Shown: in pieces, positions 60,501 to 64,000 of the stretch
Layout of the letters: each line of letters opens with the position of its first letter
How positions within the stretch are numbered: the stretch's first letter is position 1
NCBI GenBank assembly: GCA_027704905.1
Contig: CM051023.1
Coordinates: 1,129,097 to 1,193,096 of the forward strand
Direction of reading: 5' to 3'
DNA: 64,000 nucleotides
Origin: Muraenolepis orangiensis
Lineage: Eukaryota; Chordata; Actinopteri; Gadiformes; Muraenolepididae
Notes under the pieces: generated by a model
The model's input: the letters and a program-made list of their open reading frames with translations, nothing else
Told to the model about the DNA's origin: nothing
Databases searched by the model: none
Position numbers and translations under genes: made by a program

Positions 60501-63092
60501 GCAAAGAGCACAGACCTGCTGCTCCACAGCAACTGTCCTTCTACTGGTAGGTGGCCTGGAAATCACCTCCACAACCGTGGGAGCTGCCTCCCCCTACAAA
60601 AACAAAACAGTTAAGTCAACTTGAGAATAAATAACACCACCGATATTCGTGTCACTTCTTAGTTTTAAACAAGTCCTATATTGCCTTTAAAAAAGAAGAA
60701 AACAAGAACAACCTGTCGCTTTGCCAGGGTCCTCTTGGAGGCAGGAGCCCTCTGCTTCGGCTCCATCTTGGCTTTCTAACGTAAGGAAAACAAAAGGATT
60801 AATTCTCCACTAATAACTCCTTATGGACAGTAGAAGTTGTCCTCGCTGTAATACATTTAAAGTTTGTCAGGAAGGAGACATTTTATAATAGGGCATCGAC
60901 CGACATACAAAGCAACAAAGTAATTACCTTTTGCCGTTTTGGAACCGGTGGTGTGCACTCATCAGGGCCAGGAAGATGGGATGGACTAATCTTGTCCATC
61001 TCAACCAACATTGCACTGCTGAACCACACAGGAGTCAGCGGAAGAAAACTCTCCTCCAATTCCTGTCAAATCAAAATGAAGAAACACTGTTTTAGAAAAA
61101 GGAAAAGAAATGCAGATCTAAACTGCAATAAACAAACCCCAATGATTTAAAGCATAACACAAAGTTGACCTACCTCCTGCTGAACAGTCCCTGCTTGTTT
61201 AAGTGCAACAATGGACTGCTCAGGTTCATCGTGTTGGCTCCTCTGTAAAGATAAATAGCATAGCTTGTGTTAATCAAATGGGTACTCTTCCACCATTATC
61301 AAGGCAAACCGCTCAGGGAATATCACTCTTATTGAAAGACGTCAACCGCACAATTACCTTCCTGCCCCGGCCGAAAACGGTCCACTTGGAAGGATCCAGT
61401 TGCGGTGATTTGGCAACCTCTCCTTTGACAATCACCCTCGGAGTGACTCTCCTCGCAGGCGGTGATCTTCTGTGGACAACAGGAGATGGCTTCGGCTCGG
61501 CTGGAACGAGTTGCATGTATGTCGCGTTCCAGATAGAACCGACCAGGATTGCCATTCCCGCACTGTCACTCAAGTGCACCTGCGAAAACCAGCAAATACA
61601 AATACATTTACAAATAGCACATACCATTCAATGTGTTTTTTCAACGACGCAACTTGGAATTTCAACTACAAACAAGTATACAGAATGGAAAACGTTTTGC
61701 CATGTCACTCACGCCATCTCTGCTCCACAGGTCAAGTTTTCTCCAAGGGAAGTACTCTGCAATTGTAGTGTACTTCACGCCTAAAAAAAACAACAAGATC
61801 AATTACCAACATATCCACACAGATATTATATTTTGCTCTTTTAAAACAAAGAATAATGAAAAGTAGGAAAATTATACAAATGATTTACGGTACTCGAACC
61901 TAAATATTTGTTAAACATACCGATACGTGCTGCAACACGACGAAATTCCTGACGCAGCATGTCTTGGTAGTCGGGGTCAACGGTAAGGCGCGGGGGGAAG
62001 TCCATGGCAAAAACCTAATTAAAGTTACAAAGGTACTTTTGTTGATCAAAATGTCAATTTTTCAGAAATACATCAACATACAACCACATCATCAATAACA
62101 ATTGATACTATAATAAATACAATCAAAAATAAGCTTACGTTAGGCCAGCGACTGCAGGCAGTCCTGAGGAGCTGGGCAAAATCCTCTCCCGATTCAGTGA
62201 TGGTCCTACTGGATGTCAGGTTGTTGCCCGGAGCCATCACACAGACTGCATCTGGTGCCCTAGGCAGCACAGCATTGGCTGCCTCGGTTCGCAGCTGGGT
62301 TGCGCATGCCCCGGGTGTGGACATGGCACCAAAGGAAAACCTTCCCTCTGGCATCTTCACAATTCCATCCACGATGGAACGGAGATGTGAATCTCCAACA
62401 AGGAGGACAAACTGTAACAACAGAAGACATTATTTCAAATGAAAATCACTAATGATTACCCAGAATTTGTTAAAAAATCCGAAAACAATTCATACCTGCT
62501 TGTCCGGAGACTCGGCTGGTATGACGACTTTGTGTTGTCGTCCGGTCAAGGACGACATTGGCCATTTCCGCACTCGATGGCGGTCACCAGTACCGCCGGC
62601 GGCTATTTAAAAACAGAGAAAATGACACCGACATTAAACTTCATGAACCTTTACAATTCTTAAATGATGTAATAACACACCTTCCTACAATAACACCTGT
62701 AAACGGGCACGTGCAGAGGATTGTAGAAGGGAAAGGGCTCAAATGCATATAGGGTCACACCGGTGATTGAATTTTAAAATGTATAAATTTAAAACAAATC
62801 CATGTTTCAAACACTGCTTCGTGACAGTTATCTAAAAATGAAGTGCAAAGAAATAAAGTGTATTTCAGTTAATTCTCCTCATCATAACTAGCTCGCTTGC
62901 CCACGAGCCTGCCTGTAAAAAATGCACATGCAAACACATTTTACAATGAACATATACAAAATTGAATGACAAAATCCACGACTACTTACGTGCCAAACTG
63001 GCAGTGCCAAGCTGCTGATGACCCACGCGTCGTGTCACACCGACGCGTTGCTTTGCAGCCTGGGAACGGCGGGCAGATTTACCACGTGGCAT
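57521..63092 (-). CDS. Helentron accessory gene: SGNH hydrolase, two C76-like and two OTU protease domains
   Basis: Twelve coding exons, minus strand: 63092-62990, 62602-62496, 62411-62139, 62014-61921, 61780-61713, 61579-61358, 61242-61174, 61062-60928, 60775-60713, 60593-60516, 60366-60289 and 60192-57733. All junctions have GT-AG ends and keep one frame, which gives about 1249 residues up to a frameshift near 57775. SGNH: GDSHLR (Ser about 78) and DGVH (about 214-217). C76-like 1 (about 495-660): Cys and His apparently replaced by Ser and Gly. C76-like 2 (about 700-880): QC at about 714 and VDSHAR intact. OTU 1: DGNC (about 1000) and NHYE (about 1108) intact. OTU 2: DANS replaces DGNC, and its end (NHFE) is in another frame at 57736-57521. 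The start is the ATG right after acceptor TTTCAG, so an upstream non-coding exon is expected. C76-like and OTU domains remove ubiquitin; use by the transposon is inference. Confidence 0.75.
60289..60593 (-). repeat. Tandem exon-intron duplication in the accessory gene
   Basis: A 78-base exon and its flanking intron are duplicated 227 bases apart (60593-60516 and 60366-60289). The two exons differ by one residue (RRT versus RGT), and both keep splice sites and frame. The same duplication is in copy 1 (11227-11304 and 11454-11531), so it predates the copying. The start of the next exon also resembles this one. Confidence 0.9.
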
Positions 63093-63192
63093 CTGAAAGT
63101 ATGTAGGCATTGTTATAATTAATAAAGACATTAGCAGACCCCTTAAATAGTACAAATAATTACACAATTACTTCTTTCAACTGCAATGGAAT

Positions 63193-63218
63193 GTTGAACA
63201 GGATGCATCCTGTTCAAC
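63193..63218. repeat. 26-bp perfect palindrome
   Basis: Perfect inverted repeat (arms GTTGAACAGGATG) about 100 bases upstream of the accessory gene's first ATG, probably in its first intron or at the Helentron 5' end. It could be a terminal or regulatory structure. Confidence 0.85.
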
Positions 63219-63257
63219 CAAAATGTACTTACTGTAAATGCGCACGAGATAAAGCTG

Positions 63258-63475
63258 GGTGCTGAAGGTAGATGACTAGGTGGTGAAGGTAGAGGAGTAG
63301 GTGGTGAAGGTAGAGGAGTAGGTGGTGAAGGTAGATGACTAGGTGGTGAAGGTAGAGGAGTAGGTGGTGAAGGTAGAGGAGTAGGTGGTGAAGGTAGAGG
63401 AGTAGGTGGTGAAGGTAGAGGAGTAGGTGGTGAAGGTAGAGGAGTAGGTGGTGAAGGTAGATCGTGAAGGTAGTT
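63258..63475 (-). repeat. 21-bp minisatellite
   Basis: About ten copies of a 21-base unit containing GGTGAAGGTAGAGGAGTAG with minor variants. The antisense Leu-His-rich frame is a by-product. Confidence 0.93.
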
Positions 63476-63907
63476 GGGTAGCTGATCAAGCCGGTAGGTT
63501 GTTAGGTAGCTAGAACAGAGAAGAAACTAATCAGCATCACAGACATGGAAATATAATTACTTAACACAATGTACCATACAATCGCATAGCTTAGCATACA
63601 ATACAGTTATAAACAAAACAATTAGCAATTGTATACAAGCTGCTAATCACAGATTTACACTAATAAAATCTGTTTTCATTATACTTTATGCTACTGACAG
63701 TGTCTTGGACCACAACTCACCGTTAGAAAATTGCTCAAAGCAGTAACTCTGTGGGGAAAAACACAGCATTAATAAGCATTATTAAACTCTTGTGATGGAA
63801 AATAGACACCACAGACACACACACTGTCATCACACACACCCACCCCACCGGACACACACAGTCGAATTTCAGATCTTCACAAAAAAGCGTCATAAATACA
63901 TTACAGG

Positions 63908-63908
<1 letters not shown>
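63476..63908. other. Non-coding sequence, possible upstream exon
   Basis: No coding exon recognised. On the minus strand a good splice donor (CG/GTGAGT near 63715-63722) could end a non-coding exon of the accessory gene or of another transcript. Confidence 0.35.

Positions 63909-64000
<92 letters not shown>
63909..64000 (+). repeat. (CA)n microsatellite at window edge
   Basis: Pure CA run continuing past the end of the window. Confidence 0.97.

Larger units (their letters stand above)
51501..63233 (-). mobile_element. Helentron copy 2, nearly complete
   Basis: A large rolling-circle (Helitron2/Helentron-type) element on the minus strand. From its 5' side: a multi-exon accessory gene (SGNH, C76-like, OTU), then Rep-helicase-EEP. 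The last part of the EEP domain and the 3' terminus are lost in the gap at 51001-51500. The 5' terminus is not defined. It is placed here just upstream of the first coding exon, at a plausible non-coding exon donor near 63232. Almost identical to copy 1 where the two overlap. Confidence 0.85.

Noticed and set aside
62879..62912. Extra exon of the accessory gene after acceptor TTTTACAG near 62913
   Set aside because: It would reach a stop codon without a good donor, while direct splicing of 62990 to 62602 keeps the frame. Possible only as an alternative exon.

Overview
The window looks like repeat-rich euchromatin or pericentromere of a ray-finned (teleost) fish. The reasons are two fish-type TRIM genes (RING plus PRY/SPRY, bloodthirsty/TRIM39-like), Helentron-type rolling-circle transposons, Ty1/copia remnants, a LINE tail, a tRNA-like gene, long CA/GA microsatellites and several minisatellites. 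There are three runs of N (2102-3101, 28957-29956, 51001-51500).

Layout. (1) 1-6.55 kb: head-to-tail copies of a repeat of about 1.26 kb, called S here, joined by short (ATT)n linkers. (2) 7.6-12.66 kb: a rearranged, nearly identical partial copy of a Helentron. Its helicase-endonuclease half lies on the minus strand and abuts, head to head, part of its accessory gene on the plus strand. (3) 12.66-17.5 kb: TRIM gene A with promoter, two coding exons and minisatellites. (4) 17.5-22.1 kb: minisatellites and three copia-type LTR pieces. (5) 22.1-27.6 kb: TRIM gene B, a tandem duplicate of A about 9.5 kb away. (6) 27.7-30.9 kb: a tRNA(Ala)-like gene, a tRNA(Ser) relic, SINE/LINE debris, a gap, and GA/GACA tracts. 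(7) 30.9-51 kb: a mosaic of S units and a second, hairpin-rich element of about 205 bp, called P here, all in one orientation and all joined through (ATT)n. (8) 51.5-63.2 kb: a much more complete Helentron on the minus strand, followed by a minisatellite and (CA)n.

The Helentron carries two genes on the same strand. One is the Rep-helicase-endonuclease, with an HUH nuclease, a two-tyrosine motif, a Pif1-type helicase and an EEP endonuclease. It is broken here by a 1-nt homopolymer difference that copy 1 does not share. The other is a multi-exon accessory gene whose exon phases link, in one frame, an SGNH hydrolase domain, two C76-like cysteine protease domains and two OTU protease domains. 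Within each protease pair one member appears catalytically dead.

The most unusual non-coding structure is the S/P mosaic. P units contain GNA-loop mini-hairpins (GCGAAGC) with a compensatory base-pair swap. S units contain a related GCGTAGC hairpin, a terminal hairpin, and a regularly repeated RFX X-box next to an ETS site. Rolling-circle (HUH) amplification is a testable but unproven explanation for both. All calls are from reading the sequence; no database search was made.
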